Positions 32,949 to 41,474 of a stretch of DNA of 64,000 nucleotides are shown piece after piece. The DNA is taken from contig DASUYB010000132.1 in NCBI GenBank assembly GCA_036377595.1, positions 52,558 to 116,557 of the forward strand. The letters run 5' to 3'. This stretch comes from Longimicrobium sp. GTDB lineage: Bacteria > Gemmatimonadota > Gemmatimonadetes > Longimicrobiales > Longimicrobiaceae. Position numbers and translations under genes: made by a program. Within the stretch, counting starts at the first letter, position 1; the number at the start of each line of letters is the position of its first letter. The notes under the pieces were generated by a model. It had not been told where the DNA came from. It did no database searches and saw nothing but the letters and a program-made list of their open reading frames with translations.

Positions 32949-33125
32949 TTACGGCGTGCAGCGGGCCGGGCACGACTGGAATTCGTCCGTCTGGCAGCAG
33001 TGCGAGAGGAAGCGCGAGGGAGCCGCCGCTTCCTGCGCCTGCACCGTTCCCTTCCGGCCGTCCGCGTCCTCCGTCACGAACGACTGCACCCTCAGCTCTT
33101 CCACGTTCAGCATCAGCTTGTCCAT
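32949..33125 (-). CDS. RiPP-like precursor peptide (orphan 2)
   Basis: 58 residues: MDKLMLNVEELRVQSFVTED leader, GTVQAQ, then a short core (SRFLSHCCQTDEFQSCPARC) with four cysteines, ending TP. GGGAGGA ribosome site. A -10 box TATACT (minus strand, 33178-33173) with CTTCAC 17 bases upstream may be its promoter. It shares leader pattern and GTV motif with the peptides at 31825 and 44440. Only the barrel gene separates it from orphan 1. Confidence 0.74.
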   Translation of the reverse strand: MDKLMLNVEELRVQSFVTEDADGRKGTVQAQEAAAPSRFLSHCCQTDEFQSCPARCTP

Positions 33126-33330
33126 GGGGTCCTCCCTGGGATGAGGTGGAAGTGAGCAGATCGGCACCGCTAAGTATAGGCCGTGGCGGGAGGAAGTGAA
33201 GCCGCTTCGAGATGGAACGTTCGCGGTGCGCGATACAACGCAGACGGCGTTCGCCTGAGATGGAGAACGACAAGGCTGCAATCGTCATCTCCACCAGAAT
33301 CGGACAACCTTCCGCATCGCGCTGGCCGGA

Positions 33331-33783
33331 TCAGATCCGGAGCGCGGCTTCGAGCGAGCGCATCCGCTCCAGCGGGAAGTCGTGCATCCCCCACTCCTTC
33401 CGGTATCCGGCGGGCCCGTGCTCGGCGAGGACACGCTGCGCGGCGGAGAGGACCTGGCCGGCGAAGGTGCGCAGGCGGCACTCGGCGTCGAGCAGCACCT
33501 CGCCGCGGTCGTCGGGCAGATGGTGCGCGGAGTCCTCCAGGCGGAGGATGCGGACGCGCAGGCGGTCGGGGCCGGCCCGGCGCAGCTGCCAGCGCACCTC
33601 TTCCGGCTCCGCTTCGAACGAGAACGTCGCCCCTTCCGCGCCACGCACCACCGCGATCGTCGCGGCCAGAAGGTCGTCCAGCGCGTCGGTGAGGTAGCTC
33701 GCGATCACCTCAACCTGCTGGCCGGCGATTTCCACTTTACACTGCGCCCATCCCATCCCGGACAGGCGGTAGTCGACCCTCAC
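33331..33783 (-). CDS. Hypothetical protein downstream of SET gene
   Basis: 150 residues from a GTG eight bases after the SET gene stop. N-terminal strands VEIAGQQVEVIASYLTDALD and a C-terminal helical part (VLAEHGPAGYRKEWGMHDFP). Not recognised. The close spacing puts it in the operon psd-SET-this gene. An internal ATG at 33753 is a possible start. Confidence 0.65.
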   Translation of the reverse strand: MRVDYRLSGMGWAQCKVEIAGQQVEVIASYLTDALDDLLAATIAVVRGAEGATFSFEAEPEEVRWQLRRAGPDRLRVRILRLEDSAHHLPDDRGEVLLDAECRLRTFAGQVLSAAQRVLAEHGPAGYRKEWGMHDFPLERMRSLEAALRI

Positions 33784-33791
33784 GGAGAATC

Positions 33792-34259
33792 TCAGCGCTT
33801 CTTCTTGAGGAGGGTGCCGCGGCAGCTCGCGGCGCCGCAGTGGCAGGGATAGCGGCGCTTCGCTGCGGGCGTGTGGCGGCCTTCGATGATGAAGTGGTAG
33901 TCGAAGGTGAGCTCCTCGCCCTCCGGGATCTCGCGGATGCTGTCGATGTAGATGCGGCCATCCTCGATCACCGACGCGCAGTTCGGGTCGCAGGAATGGT
34001 TGATGAAGCGGGAGATGTTGCCCCCCGCCCCGCCGTCCACCAGGACGTCGTCGTCCACCTTGAACAGCAGCGTGTGATACGGGACGGAGTCGTCCCACGG
34101 GTAGCGCCGGTCGCCCTCTTCCTGCGTGACGCGCTCGCCCGCGTACTCGATCAGCCGGGTGTCCGCGGGGATGCGCTCCCGCGCGAAGACGCCGCGGCCA
34201 TGGATGCCGGAGCTGCGCAGCGCCAGCCGCTCACGTACCCGGAAGCCCTTCTTCGCCAT
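33792..34259 (-). CDS. SET-domain protein-lysine methyltransferase
   Basis: 155 residues, a minimal SET domain. SAM-binding GIHGRGVFARERIPADTRLI, the pseudoknot NISRFINHSCDPNC, catalytic Tyr in EELTFDYHF, and a post-SET zinc motif CHCGAASCRG. Its stop and the next gene show tight packing: it begins one base before the psd stop. Bacterial SET proteins of this size methylate lysines on host or own proteins; no target is known here. Confidence 0.9.
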   Translation of the reverse strand: MAKKGFRVRERLALRSSGIHGRGVFARERIPADTRLIEYAGERVTQEEGDRRYPWDDSVPYHTLLFKVDDDVLVDGGAGGNISRFINHSCDPNCASVIEDGRIYIDSIREIPEGEELTFDYHFIIEGRHTPAAKRRYPCHCGAASCRGTLLKKKR

Positions 34260-35213
34260 TCACTTACCTCCGCCGGACGGCGCCCGCCCGATCTCCATCC
34301 CCAGCCGCACGGCCGTCCCCGGCGCGAGGCCGGGCGCCAGGGCCACGCGGCCGGGCTCGAAGACGAGGACCACGGTGGAGCCCAGGTGGAAGGTCATGAT
34401 GTGGTCCCCCTGCCGCACGTCGACGGGAGGATGGTACGTCTTCGTCCGCGCCTCGGCGCCGCGGCGGTTGGTGATCCAGCCGACGGCGCCCGGCGCGGCG
34501 TTCCACTCGGCGTCGAACGCGGCGGAGATGCGGCCGACGTTGTACGCGCCGACGGCGACGACGGCCACGCGCCCCAGCGGCCCGTCGAGGTAGCACAGCA
34601 GCCGCTCGTTGCGCGCGAACAGGTCGGGCACGTGCATCACCGCGGGAACGTTGACCGGCATCAGCGCGCCGGGGACGTGGCGGGCGCGCGGGATGCCACC
34701 GTCGCACGGCGCGTGGATGCGGTGGTAGTCCTTCGGGCTGAGATAGAGCGTGACGAACGCGCCACCGTCGAAGCGCTCCCATTCCCCATCCTCGTCGAGG
34801 AGATCGCGCAGCGAGTAGGTGCGGCCCTTCGCCTGGATCAGCTTCCCCCCCGTCACCCGCCCCAGCTGCCCCACGGCGCCGTCCACCGGGCAGGCGGCGA
34901 CGCGGGGATCGTGCGGCCAAGTGCGCGCGCCGGGCTTCAGCTCGCGGGTGAAGAAGCGGTTGAGCGACGGGAAGCTGTCCAGCGGCGCCGCGGCCTCGTC
35001 CACGTCGGCGCCCACCATCCGCGCAAAGCCGCCGAGGACGGGCTTGCGCAGCGGCCTGGGGAGCGGCACGTCGGCGATCGCGCCGAACGCGCGGCTGAGC
35101 GCGCCCTGCGGCAGCCGCCGGAGCGCGCCGAGCATCGCCCGGGCGCGCGCGCCGGGGTCGTCGGGGTTGTGCGAGATGTCCGCGGAGCGGCGGACGGATG
35201 GATCGTCGGGCAT
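34260..35213 (-). CDS. psd: Phosphatidylserine decarboxylase proenzyme
   Basis: 317 residues of the Psd family. Motifs: PLDSFPSLNRFFTRELKPGA, PVDGAVGQLG, YLSPKDYHRIHAPCDG (catalytic Asp/His region), GALMPVN and, near the end, the self-cleavage site LGST in HLGSTVVLVFEPG, where Ser becomes the pyruvoyl group. It makes phosphatidylethanolamine at the inner membrane. It is the first gene of a three-gene operon with the SET gene and a hypothetical. ATG start at 35213; degenerate repeats lie just upstream. Confidence 0.93.
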   Translation of the reverse strand: MPDDPSVRRSADISHNPDDPGARARAMLGALRRLPQGALSRAFGAIADVPLPRPLRKPVLGGFARMVGADVDEAAAPLDSFPSLNRFFTRELKPGARTWPHDPRVAACPVDGAVGQLGRVTGGKLIQAKGRTYSLRDLLDEDGEWERFDGGAFVTLYLSPKDYHRIHAPCDGGIPRARHVPGALMPVNVPAVMHVPDLFARNERLLCYLDGPLGRVAVVAVGAYNVGRISAAFDAEWNAAPGAVGWITNRRGAEARTKTYHPPVDVRQGDHIMTFHLGSTVVLVFEPGRVALAPGLAPGTAVRLGMEIGRAPSGGGK

Positions 35214-35795
35214 CGGGATCTGCTTCTGCTCTCGATTCGCTTCTGCGCTGGACTCGCTACTGCGCTCGGACTCGCTTCTGTGCTCGACTCGCTTCTGATC
35301 TCGGACTCACTTCTACTCTCGGACTCGCTTCTGATCTCGACTCGAAGATTCGTGCGGCCGCGGCGCGGAGGCCCTCTCCCCCCGGCCCCCTCCCCCAAAA
35401 CCGACTGGGGGAGGGGGAGACCTCAGCGCGGGGAGAGCTACTGCGCCCAACGCAAGCCGTTGCGCGGCCGCGGACGGCCCCCTCCCCCCGCCCCTCCCCC
35501 GCTGCGCAGGGGAGGGGGGAACTCAGCGCGGGAGCGATTTTGGCGCCACGCTGCAGCCCTGGCCCCGCAGCGCACGCACGGCGAGGAACGCGCCACCGCC
35601 TGCGCGCCGCGGTCGAAGTTACCCCCTCCCGTTATCGGGAGGGGGTACGCGGCCCCAGCCGCGGGGGGAGGGTCCGCGGGGGAAGGGCTTCGTTCGCGCC
35701 GCGCAGGTGTTAGATTCGCGCGCCCGGCTCTTGCGGACCCATCCGCGGCCGGAATCCCGCTGCGAATCAATCGCCCGAAGACATCGCCGGACGAC
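35214..35795. other. 582-bp repeat-packed gap between psd and the M16 pair
   Basis: No gene. 35220-35345 holds about seven degenerate 17-18-base repeats of CGGACTCGCTTCTGATCT type. Then come C-rich hairpins at 35370-35430, 35477-35532 and 35615-35680. TTAGATT at 35707-35713 may be the -10 of the M16 operon, but no clear -35 goes with it. Confidence 0.7.
35477..35680. repeat. Composite C-rich hairpin element, upstream copy
   Basis: A first hairpin (GGCCCCCTCCCCC to GGAACTCAGCGCG, 35477-35532), about 80 unrelated bases, then a second (ACCCCCTCCCGTTATCGGGA, then GGGGGTACGCGGCCCCAGCC, 35615-35680). The same two hairpins, in the same order, orientation and spacing, occur at 38529-38725 on the other side of the M16 genes. 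Confidence 0.82.
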
Positions 35796-37121
35796 GTGAC
35801 CGATACGACCGAAGCGACCACCGCCCTGCGCCTTCCCGTGCGCACGCACACGCTGGCCAACGGGATGCGCATCGTCTGCCACGAGGACCGCGCGGCGCCC
35901 ATCGTGGCCGTGCACCTGATGTACCGCGTGGGCAGCCGCCACGAGACCCCCGGCCGCACCGGGCTGGCCCATCTCCTCGAGCACCTGATGTTCGAGGGAT
36001 CGCTGCACGCGCCCAAAGGGCAGTTCGACGACCTGCTGGAGCGCGTGGGCGGCACCAACAACGGCTCCACCTGGCTCGACCGCACCAACTACTTCGAGAC
36101 CGTCCCCTCGCACGCCGTGGAGCTCCCGCTCTGGCTGGAGCGCGACCGCATGGCCTTCTTCCTTCCCGTGCTGACCTCGGAGATGCTGGAGGTGCAGCGC
36201 GGGGTGGTGATGAACGAGCGGCGCCAAGCCTACGAGAACCGCCCGTACGGGATGGCCGACGAGCGGCTCCACCAGATGCTCTTCGGCGACGCGCACCCGT
36301 ACTCGTGGCCGACGATCGGCTACATGGCCGACTTGGAGCGGATCACGCTGGACGACGCGCGCGGATTCTACTCGACCTACTACACGCCGGGCAACGCGGT
36401 GCTGGTCTTCGCCGGCGACATCTCGGCCGACGAGGCGGCCGCGCTGGCCGAGCGCTACTTCGGCGACCTGCCGCACGGGCCGCCCATCCCTCCGTTCACC
36501 CCGCCGGCCGACCCCGCGCCCGCCGCCGCCGTCAGCCGCGAGGCGATGGGCGACGACGTCTCCTTCCCGCGCGTCTACCAGGCGTGGGCGGTGCCGGGGT
36601 ACGGGACGCGCGAGTGGGTGGCGCTCGACGTGCTGGCCTATCTCCTGGCCGACGGCGACAGCTCGCGGCTGCAGCGCGCGCTCATCCGCGAGGGGCGGCT
36701 GTCGCAGGACGTGGACACCTACCTCTATCCCACCGCGCTCTGCGGCGTGTGGGGGATCGTGACCACCGCGCGCACGGGGATCGCGCCCGAGCGGCTGGAG
36801 GCGGCGATCCGGCGCGTGCTGGACGACGTGGTGGCCAACGGGGTGACGGACGACGAGGTGCTGGGCGCCGCCCGCCGCGTCCGCCGCGACCAGGTGGGCG
36901 ACCTGGCCACCGTGGAGGAGCGCGCCGAGTCGCTCGCCTACGCCGCGACGGTGCTGGGCGAGCCCGAGGCGCTGGAGCGCGTGCTGGAGACGTACGGCGA
37001 AGTCACGCCCGACGAGGTGCGCCGCGCCGCCGCCCGGTGGCTGGACGCGGGGCGCGGCGCCACGCTGGTCGTCGTTCCCGCGGAGGGCGCGTCTCAGGAC
37101 GGGGAGGCGGGCGATGAGTGA
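35796..37121 (+). CDS. M16 zinc peptidase, catalytic subunit
   Basis: 441 residues. Inverted zinc motif HLLEH (in TGLAHLLEHLMFEGS) with the downstream Glu in EVQRGVVMNERRQAYENRPY, so it should be active. Two M16 half-domains at about 20-215 and 225-420. GTG start at 35796 (VTDTTEATTALRLPVRTHTL), leaving no signal peptide, so probably cytoplasmic or exported by another route. The inactive partner overlaps by eight bases. Such pairs form clam-shell heterodimers that degrade small peptides. Confidence 0.9.
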   Translation: MTDTTEATTALRLPVRTHTLANGMRIVCHEDRAAPIVAVHLMYRVGSRHETPGRTGLAHLLEHLMFEGSLHAPKGQFDDLLERVGGTNNGSTWLDRTNYFETVPSHAVELPLWLERDRMAFFLPVLTSEMLEVQRGVVMNERRQAYENRPYGMADERLHQMLFGDAHPYSWPTIGYMADLERITLDDARGFYSTYYTPGNAVLVFAGDISADEAAALAERYFGDLPHGPPIPPFTPPADPAPAAAVSREAMGDDVSFPRVYQAWAVPGYGTREWVALDVLAYLLADGDSSRLQRALIREGRLSQDVDTYLYPTALCGVWGIVTTARTGIAPERLEAAIRRVLDDVVANGVTDDEVLGAARRVRRDQVGDLATVEERAESLAYAATVLGEPEALERVLETYGEVTPDEVRRAAARWLDAGRGATLVVVPAEGASQDGEAGDE

Positions 37122-38418
37122 GATCGTCGTGCTGCCGCCGCCGCGGCTGGGGCCGCCGCCCGCGCCGCGCGTTCCCCACCCCGCGCGCTGGACGATGGCC
37201 AACGGGCTGCGGATCGTGTCCGCGCCGCGGCACGGGGTGCCGCAGGTGGTGCTGCGGCTGGTCCTTCCCGCCGGCTCCGCGGCCGATCCCGCGCCCTACG
37301 CCGGCGCCGCCTCGCTCGTCGGCCACCTGGTCGCCGAGGGGACGGCCACGCTGGCGGCGGAGGAACTGCACGCGCGGCTGGACCTGCTGGGCGCCGCCGT
37401 CCATCCCCACGTGGGGCACGACTTCGCGGAGATCGAGCTGGTGCTCCTTTCCGAGACGCTGCGCGAGGGCGTGGGCCTGCTGGCGGAGATGGCGATGCGG
37501 CCCTCGTTCCCCGAGCACGAGACGGAGCGCATCCGCGCCGAGTCGCTCGACGCGCTGGTCGCCCGCCACGACGAGCCTGCGAACGTGGCCGACGACCGCG
37601 CGGCGCTGGAGGTGTTCGGCCCCGATCACCCGTACGGCATCCCCTCGTTCGGCACCGAGGCGGGGATCCGCGAGGTGCCGCGCGAGGCGCTGATCGCCTT
37701 CCACGCCGCGCGCTACCGGCCGGGCGGCTCGTTCCTCGTCGCGGCCGGCGAGTTCGATCCGGCGGAGCTGCGCGAGGCGCTGGACGCAGCGTTCGCTTCT
37801 TGGTCGGGAGATGCCGAGCCGACCGCCTATCCCCCCGCCCCGCCGCTGGGCGGCGAGGAGCGGATGGTGTTCGTGCCGTGGGAGGAGTCGGCGCAGTCGG
37901 AGATCCGCATCGCCGGGCAGGGGCTGGCGCGCACGGACCCGGACTGGATCCGCGCGGGGGTGACCAACTTCCTGCTGGGCGGCAGCACCATCACCGGCCG
38001 GCTGGGCGCCAACCTGCGCGAGGACAAGGGGTGGACCTACGGCGCGCGCTCCCTCTTCTCGGCGGGCGTGGTCCCCGGCGGGTGGGTGGCGGAGACGGCC
38101 GTGGACGTGGGCGTCACCCGCGACGCGGTGAACGAGATGATGCGCGAGATCCGCCGCCTGGCCGAGGAGCCGGTGGACGAGGCCGAGCTGCGCCGCGCCA
38201 AGGACGCGCTGATGCTCTCGCTCCCGCGCATGTTCGAGACGCCCGCGGGCGTGGCCAGCCGCCTGGCCACGGTCGAGGCGTACGGCCTCCCGCACGAGTG
38301 GTGGGACCGCTTCCCCGACGCGGTCGAGGCCGTGACGACGGAGGACGTCGGCCGCATGGCGCGCCGCCACTTCGATCCCCAGCGGCTGGTGCGCGTGGTG
38401 GTCGGCGGGTGGAGGTGA
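37114..38418 (+). CDS. M16 peptidase partner lacking the zinc motif
   Basis: 434 residues, an M16 fold aligned with its neighbour (MANGLRIVSAPRHGVPQVVL; GAASLVGHLVAEGTATLAAE). The HxxEH motif is degenerate: GHLVAEGT at that place keeps only one His. The C-terminal Arg/Tyr substrate motif is present (LREDKGWTYGARSLFSAGVV), which in two-subunit M16 enzymes comes from the inactive partner. It overlaps the catalytic gene by 8 bp. Together they form a heterodimeric enzyme like bacterial relatives of mitochondrial processing peptidase. Confidence 0.9.
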   Translation: MSEIVVLPPPRLGPPPAPRVPHPARWTMANGLRIVSAPRHGVPQVVLRLVLPAGSAADPAPYAGAASLVGHLVAEGTATLAAEELHARLDLLGAAVHPHVGHDFAEIELVLLSETLREGVGLLAEMAMRPSFPEHETERIRAESLDALVARHDEPANVADDRAALEVFGPDHPYGIPSFGTEAGIREVPREALIAFHAARYRPGGSFLVAAGEFDPAELREALDAAFASWSGDAEPTAYPPAPPLGGEERMVFVPWEESAQSEIRIAGQGLARTDPDWIRAGVTNFLLGGSTITGRLGANLREDKGWTYGARSLFSAGVVPGGWVAETAVDVGVTRDAVNEMMREIRRLAEEPVDEAELRRAKDALMLSLPRMFETPAGVASRLATVEAYGLPHEWWDRFPDAVEAVTTEDVGRMARRHFDPQRLVRVVVGGWR

Positions 38419-38528
38419 GGCGTCGCGCCCTCTCCGGCTCGCCAGGGTTCGCCATCTCTCCCCCAAACCTGGAGAGGTGGGGATGAGCAGATTCGCGCCG
38501 ACATCGGAGGCCGGCGCGGCCGCGGGCT

Positions 38529-38725
38529 GGCCCCCTCCCCCGGCCCCTCCCCCGCTTCGCAGGGGCGGGGAGAACTCAGCGCCGCGACGAGGGTGGCGCG
38601 AAGAGCGGGACGGGTCGCCACGATTGCGTCGCACGTGAGACGAGGAGTGCAGAAAAGGCCGCGCCGCACGAGCGAAATTACCCCCTCCCGTTATCGGGAG
38701 GGGGTACGCGGCCCCAGCCGCGGGA
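38529..38725. repeat. Composite C-rich hairpin element, downstream copy
   Basis: Hairpin 38529-38590 followed by hairpin 38672-38725, direct copies of 35477-35532 and 35615-35680. Single copies of the first hairpin also lie, inverted, at 40418-40476 and 60756-60814. Confidence 0.82.
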
Positions 38726-38783
38726 GGAGGGTCCCGCCCGGCGACGGGACAGCGGAGCGGAGTCCGCTGCGGCGGAAACGACG

Positions 38784-38819
38784 CGGCCCCCCTCCCGATG
38801 ACTTCCGGGAGAGGGGCCG
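38784..38819 (-). terminator. Terminator of the zinc-ribbon membrane protein gene
   Basis: CGGCCCCCCTCCCG (38784-38797) pairs with CGGGAGAGGGGCCG (38806-38819). Confidence 0.7.
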
Positions 38820-38871
38820 GGCGAGCGGTGCCGTCCAGCGGCTCTCGGGCTGCCGACCACCGATCCAGCTT

Positions 38872-39186
38872 CTACATCAGCCCTCCGCCGCTGTCCCGCT
38901 CGCCGCGCCACACGGCGTCGTCGTCGTACTCGTCGTGCTCGGGCACCACCTCCAGCGCGGGGACGGGCGCGTGGCGCGTGACCCGCATCACCCCTTCCCA
39001 CCCGCACGATGTGCACCACCGGCGGTTCAGCAGGCGCCGCGCCGGGCGCAGCAGCGACGAGCGGATGGGCAGGCTCTCGCATCCGCAGCGCGGGCAGTCG
39101 CGGCCGGAGGGGAGGAGCGCCACCAGCAGCGCCAGCGGGGCCAGGAGCATCACCACCCACAGCGCGGTCATGAACATCCAGAACAT
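38872..39186 (-). CDS. Small membrane protein with zinc-ribbon
   Basis: 104 residues. One N-terminal membrane helix (MFWMFMTALWVVMLLAPLAL), then a zinc-ribbon with CPRCGCESL and WCTSCGWEG, about 30 residues apart, and an acidic tail. GGGAGGA before the ATG at 39186. It may be a membrane-tethered regulator or a ribosome/translocon-associated factor; no family recognised. It is divergent from the Sua5 gene, 113 bp away. Confidence 0.72.
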   Translation of the reverse strand: MFWMFMTALWVVMLLAPLALLVALLPSGRDCPRCGCESLPIRSSLLRPARRLLNRRWCTSCGWEGVMRVTRHAPVPALEVVPEHDEYDDDAVWRGERDSGGGLM

Positions 39187-39299
39187 CGCGTCCTCCCTGG
39201 TTCCCCGGTGCCTCTGCGCGTCGTCCGCGCTCGCCTTTCGCGTAAGGCAAGGGGCATGCCGCTCCGCCCTCACTCCGGCGTCTCCTGATCTCGTTGCAA

Positions 39300-40298
39300 A
39301 TGCGCATCTTACGTGTAGATAGCGCCACCCCAGACGCGGCCGCGCTGGCCGGTGCGGCAGACGTGCTGCGGCGCGGAGGTCTCGTCGCGTTCCCCACCGA
39401 GACGGTGTACGGACTTGGCGCGCACGCGCTGGACCCCGCGGCAGTGGCAAGGATCTACGAAGCCAAGGGTCGCCCGTCGTACAATCCGCTCATCGTCCAC
39501 GTCGCCGGCGTCGACGCGGCGCGGCGGCTGGCGGGAGATTGGCCCGCGGCGGCCGACCGGCTCGCCGAGCGCTTCTGGCCGGGCCCGCTCACCCTCGTCC
39601 TCCCCCGCTCGGCGGAGATCCCGGACGCGGTGAGCGCGGGGCTGGACACGGTGGGAATCCGCATCCCCGCGCACCCGGTCGCCCACGCGCTCCTGGAGGC
39701 GGCGGGGATCCCGGTGGCCGCGCCCTCGGCGAACCGCTCGATGGGGGTGTCGCCGACCACGGCCGAGCACGTGCGGCGCAGCCTGGGCGAGCGGGTGGAC
39801 GTGATCGTGGACGGCGGCCCTTCCCCCGTGGGCATCGAGTCCACCGTGCTGAGCCTGGCCGGCGAGGTGCCGACGATCCTGCGCCCCGGCTCCGTCTCGG
39901 CCGACGCGCTGCGCGAGGTGCTGGGCGAGGTCGCCGTCGCCTCGGCCGAGCCGCGGGGCCGCGAGGCGCGCCCGTCGCCGGGAATGCTGGACCGCCACTA
40001 CGCGCCGGCGGCCGAGGTGCGGCTCTTCTCCTCCGAATCGCGCGACGCGGCGTTCGCCAAGGCGGTGTGGGCCGCCAGCGACGACCGCGCGGTGGGGGTG
40101 ATCGCCTTCGCGCCGGTGTCCGCCTCCGGCGCCGAGGTGGTGGTGATGCCGGACGATCCGCGGGAGTACGCCGCCCGCCTCTACGCCGCCCTGCATGCGC
40201 TGGACGCCGCCGGCTGCGAGATGATCTGGATCGAGGACGTTCCCGGCACCCCCGAGTGGGCCGGCATCCGCGACCGGCTGCGGCGGGCGGCGGGGTGA
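39300..40298 (+). CDS. Threonylcarbamoyl-AMP synthase, Sua5 type
   Basis: 332 residues, the long Sua5 form. YrdC domain at 1-205 (GGLVAFPTETVYGLGAHALD; KGRPSYNPLIVHV; PVAAPSANRSMGVSPTTAEH; ILRPGSVSADALREVLG), linker with the SPGMLDRHYAPAAEV motif, and a Sua5 C-terminal domain at 220-330. It makes threonylcarbamoyl-AMP from threonine, bicarbonate and ATP for the t6A base 37 of ANN-decoding tRNAs. The ATG at 39300 was preferred; TTG at 39294 is in frame. No other t6A gene is in the window. Confidence 0.94.
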   Translation: MRILRVDSATPDAAALAGAADVLRRGGLVAFPTETVYGLGAHALDPAAVARIYEAKGRPSYNPLIVHVAGVDAARRLAGDWPAAADRLAERFWPGPLTLVLPRSAEIPDAVSAGLDTVGIRIPAHPVAHALLEAAGIPVAAPSANRSMGVSPTTAEHVRRSLGERVDVIVDGGPSPVGIESTVLSLAGEVPTILRPGSVSADALREVLGEVAVASAEPRGREARPSPGMLDRHYAPAAEVRLFSSESRDAAFAKAVWAASDDRAVGVIAFAPVSASGAEVVVMPDDPREYAARLYAALHALDAAGCEMIWIEDVPGTPEWAGIRDRLRRAAG

Positions 40299-40698
40299 TG
40301 TTGGCCGGGCGATTGTCGCCGGGAGATGATGTCGCCGGGCGAATGGAATTCACGGCAACAACTGCACGAAGTCCCTGCGGGACTGAGGCCGGATATCCGC
40401 GCTCCGAGCCGACATCCTCGCCGCGCTGAGTTCTCCCCTCCCCTGCGCAGCGGGGGAGGGGCCGGGGGAGGGGGCCAGCCGGGGCGGGCAGGATCTCTCC
40501 TGGGAGAGCAGATATCCGGCGTCAGTCCCGCAGGGACTTTGTGCGGTCGTTGCCGTGGCTTCAGCCGCCCGGGCGTGAGCTGACCTGGAGCGCGGGAAAG
40601 GCCGGTTCTGCGCGGACGCTTCACCGGCCGGGCAGCGCGCGGTACTCTTCAGGTGGTGTCGGGGACGCACCGGCAAACCACCAGAGAGGAAGGGACCC
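40299..40698. other. 400-bp gap holding the inverted-repeat element
   Basis: No gene. It contains copy 2 of the inverted-repeat element (40334-40575), inside which sits an inverted copy of the C-rich hairpin (40418-40476). The remaining 120 bases precede the RiPP-like gene at 40699; no clear promoter was found. Confidence 0.65.
40334..40575. repeat. Inverted-repeat-bounded non-coding element, copy 2
   Basis: About 60-base arms: the left (CGGGCGAATGGAATTCACGG to CGGGACTGAGGCCGGATATC) and the right end mirror each other closely, including CGGCAAC(A/G)AC and AGTCCCTGCGGGACT. Longer than copy 1 because of the C-rich hairpin inside. Confidence 0.75.
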
Positions 40699-40854
40699 AT
40701 GCAGCCGAACCTCCTGAACCTGAGCGAGATCCGCGTCGAGAGCTTCGCCACCGAAGCCCCGCACCGTGACCCGGCCTCCGCGCCGGAGATGATCCTGAAC
40801 ATGCACACGCGCTGGCCCAAGGACTGCCCGGAAACGCTCCCGCAGTTCTGCTGA
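40699..40854 (+). CDS. RiPP-like precursor peptide (orphan 3)
   Basis: 51 residues: MQPNLLNLSEIRVESFATEA, a short spacer, and an end with only two cysteines (WPKDCPETLPQFC). Ribosome site AGGAAGGG before ATG. The leader keeps the L-x-L-x-x-[LI]-x-V-x-S-F-x-T pattern but the GTV motif is missing. With one Thr and two Cys in the core it may make a simpler product, or be decaying. A small hairpin follows at 40857. Confidence 0.65.
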   Translation: MQPNLLNLSEIRVESFATEAPHRDPASAPEMILNMHTRWPKDCPETLPQFC

Positions 40855-40856
40855 CG

Positions 40857-40883
40857 CTCTCCGCCGGTGCTGGCGGCGGAGAG
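40857..40883 (+). terminator. Terminator-like hairpin after orphan 3
   Basis: CTCTCCGCC (40857-40865) pairs with GGCGGAGAG (40875-40883), three bases after the stop codon. Confidence 0.6.
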
Positions 40884-41036
40884 ATCGATCCATCTCTTCG
40901 CTCCGGCATCACCCAACGGCACGTCCGGCGTTCGCGGTGCGTCCCCGAACTGCCGGGATGTCACGATCCGCCCTGACGGCGCGTTCCATCCCTCGACGGG
41001 CGGGCGACAATTCCCAATCGACGCAGGGGCAGGGCG

Positions 41037-41360
41037 ATGCACGTCACGCGCAGGGCGATGCTGGGCTCCGTGCTGGGGCTGCTGCTGGCGCTGGGCGGAT
41101 GCGACCGCCTCGTCCTCGGCACCGTCGATCGCGACGGGGACGTCGTCTCCGGCACGGGGACGGTGCGGTGGTACTCGTTCGAGGGCGGCTTCTTCGCCAT
41201 CCGCGGCGACGACGACGTCACCTACGATCCCCGCGACCCGCTGCCGGCCGAGTTCCAGCAGGACGGGCTGCGGGTGCGCTTCCGCGCCCGCATCCTCCCC
41301 GGCATGAGCATCCACCAGGCGGGCCCGGTCGTGGACGTCGAGCAGATCTCCCTCGACTGA
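41037..41360 (+). CDS. Small lipoprotein, 107 aa
   Basis: Lipoprotein signal MHVTRRAMLGSVLGLLLALGGC with lipobox LALGGC. The mature 85 residues look like an OB-fold (VRWYSFEGGFFAIRGDDDVT; LRVRFRARILPGMSI). The RR after MHVT could suggest Tat export, though the motif is incomplete. Function unknown. A GC hairpin follows at 41383. Confidence 0.75.
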   Translation: MHVTRRAMLGSVLGLLLALGGCDRLVLGTVDRDGDVVSGTGTVRWYSFEGGFFAIRGDDDVTYDPRDPLPAEFQQDGLRVRFRARILPGMSIHQAGPVVDVEQISLD

Positions 41361-41382
41361 CGCGGTCGCCGTCGCGACGCAC

Positions 41383-41417
41383 CGAACCCCGCCCGCGGCT
41401 TTCGCGGACGGGGTTCG
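41383..41417 (+). terminator. Terminator after the small lipoprotein
   Basis: GAACCCCGCCCGCG and CGCGGACGGGGTTC pair with one mismatch around GCTTT. Confidence 0.6.
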
Positions 41418-41474
41418 CGCCGTATATCGCCCCGCGCGAGCCTCATCATCCCCCCAGCCGCGAGCGCCGTCCCC

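Larger units (their letters stand above)
38419..38871. other. 453-bp repeat-packed gap after the M16 pair
   Basis: No gene. 38425-38480 (CCCTCTCCGGCTCGCC to GGAGAGGTGGGG) recurs inverted at 60855-60925. 38529-38725 is the downstream copy of the composite C-rich element. 38784-38819 is a terminator. Confidence 0.72.
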
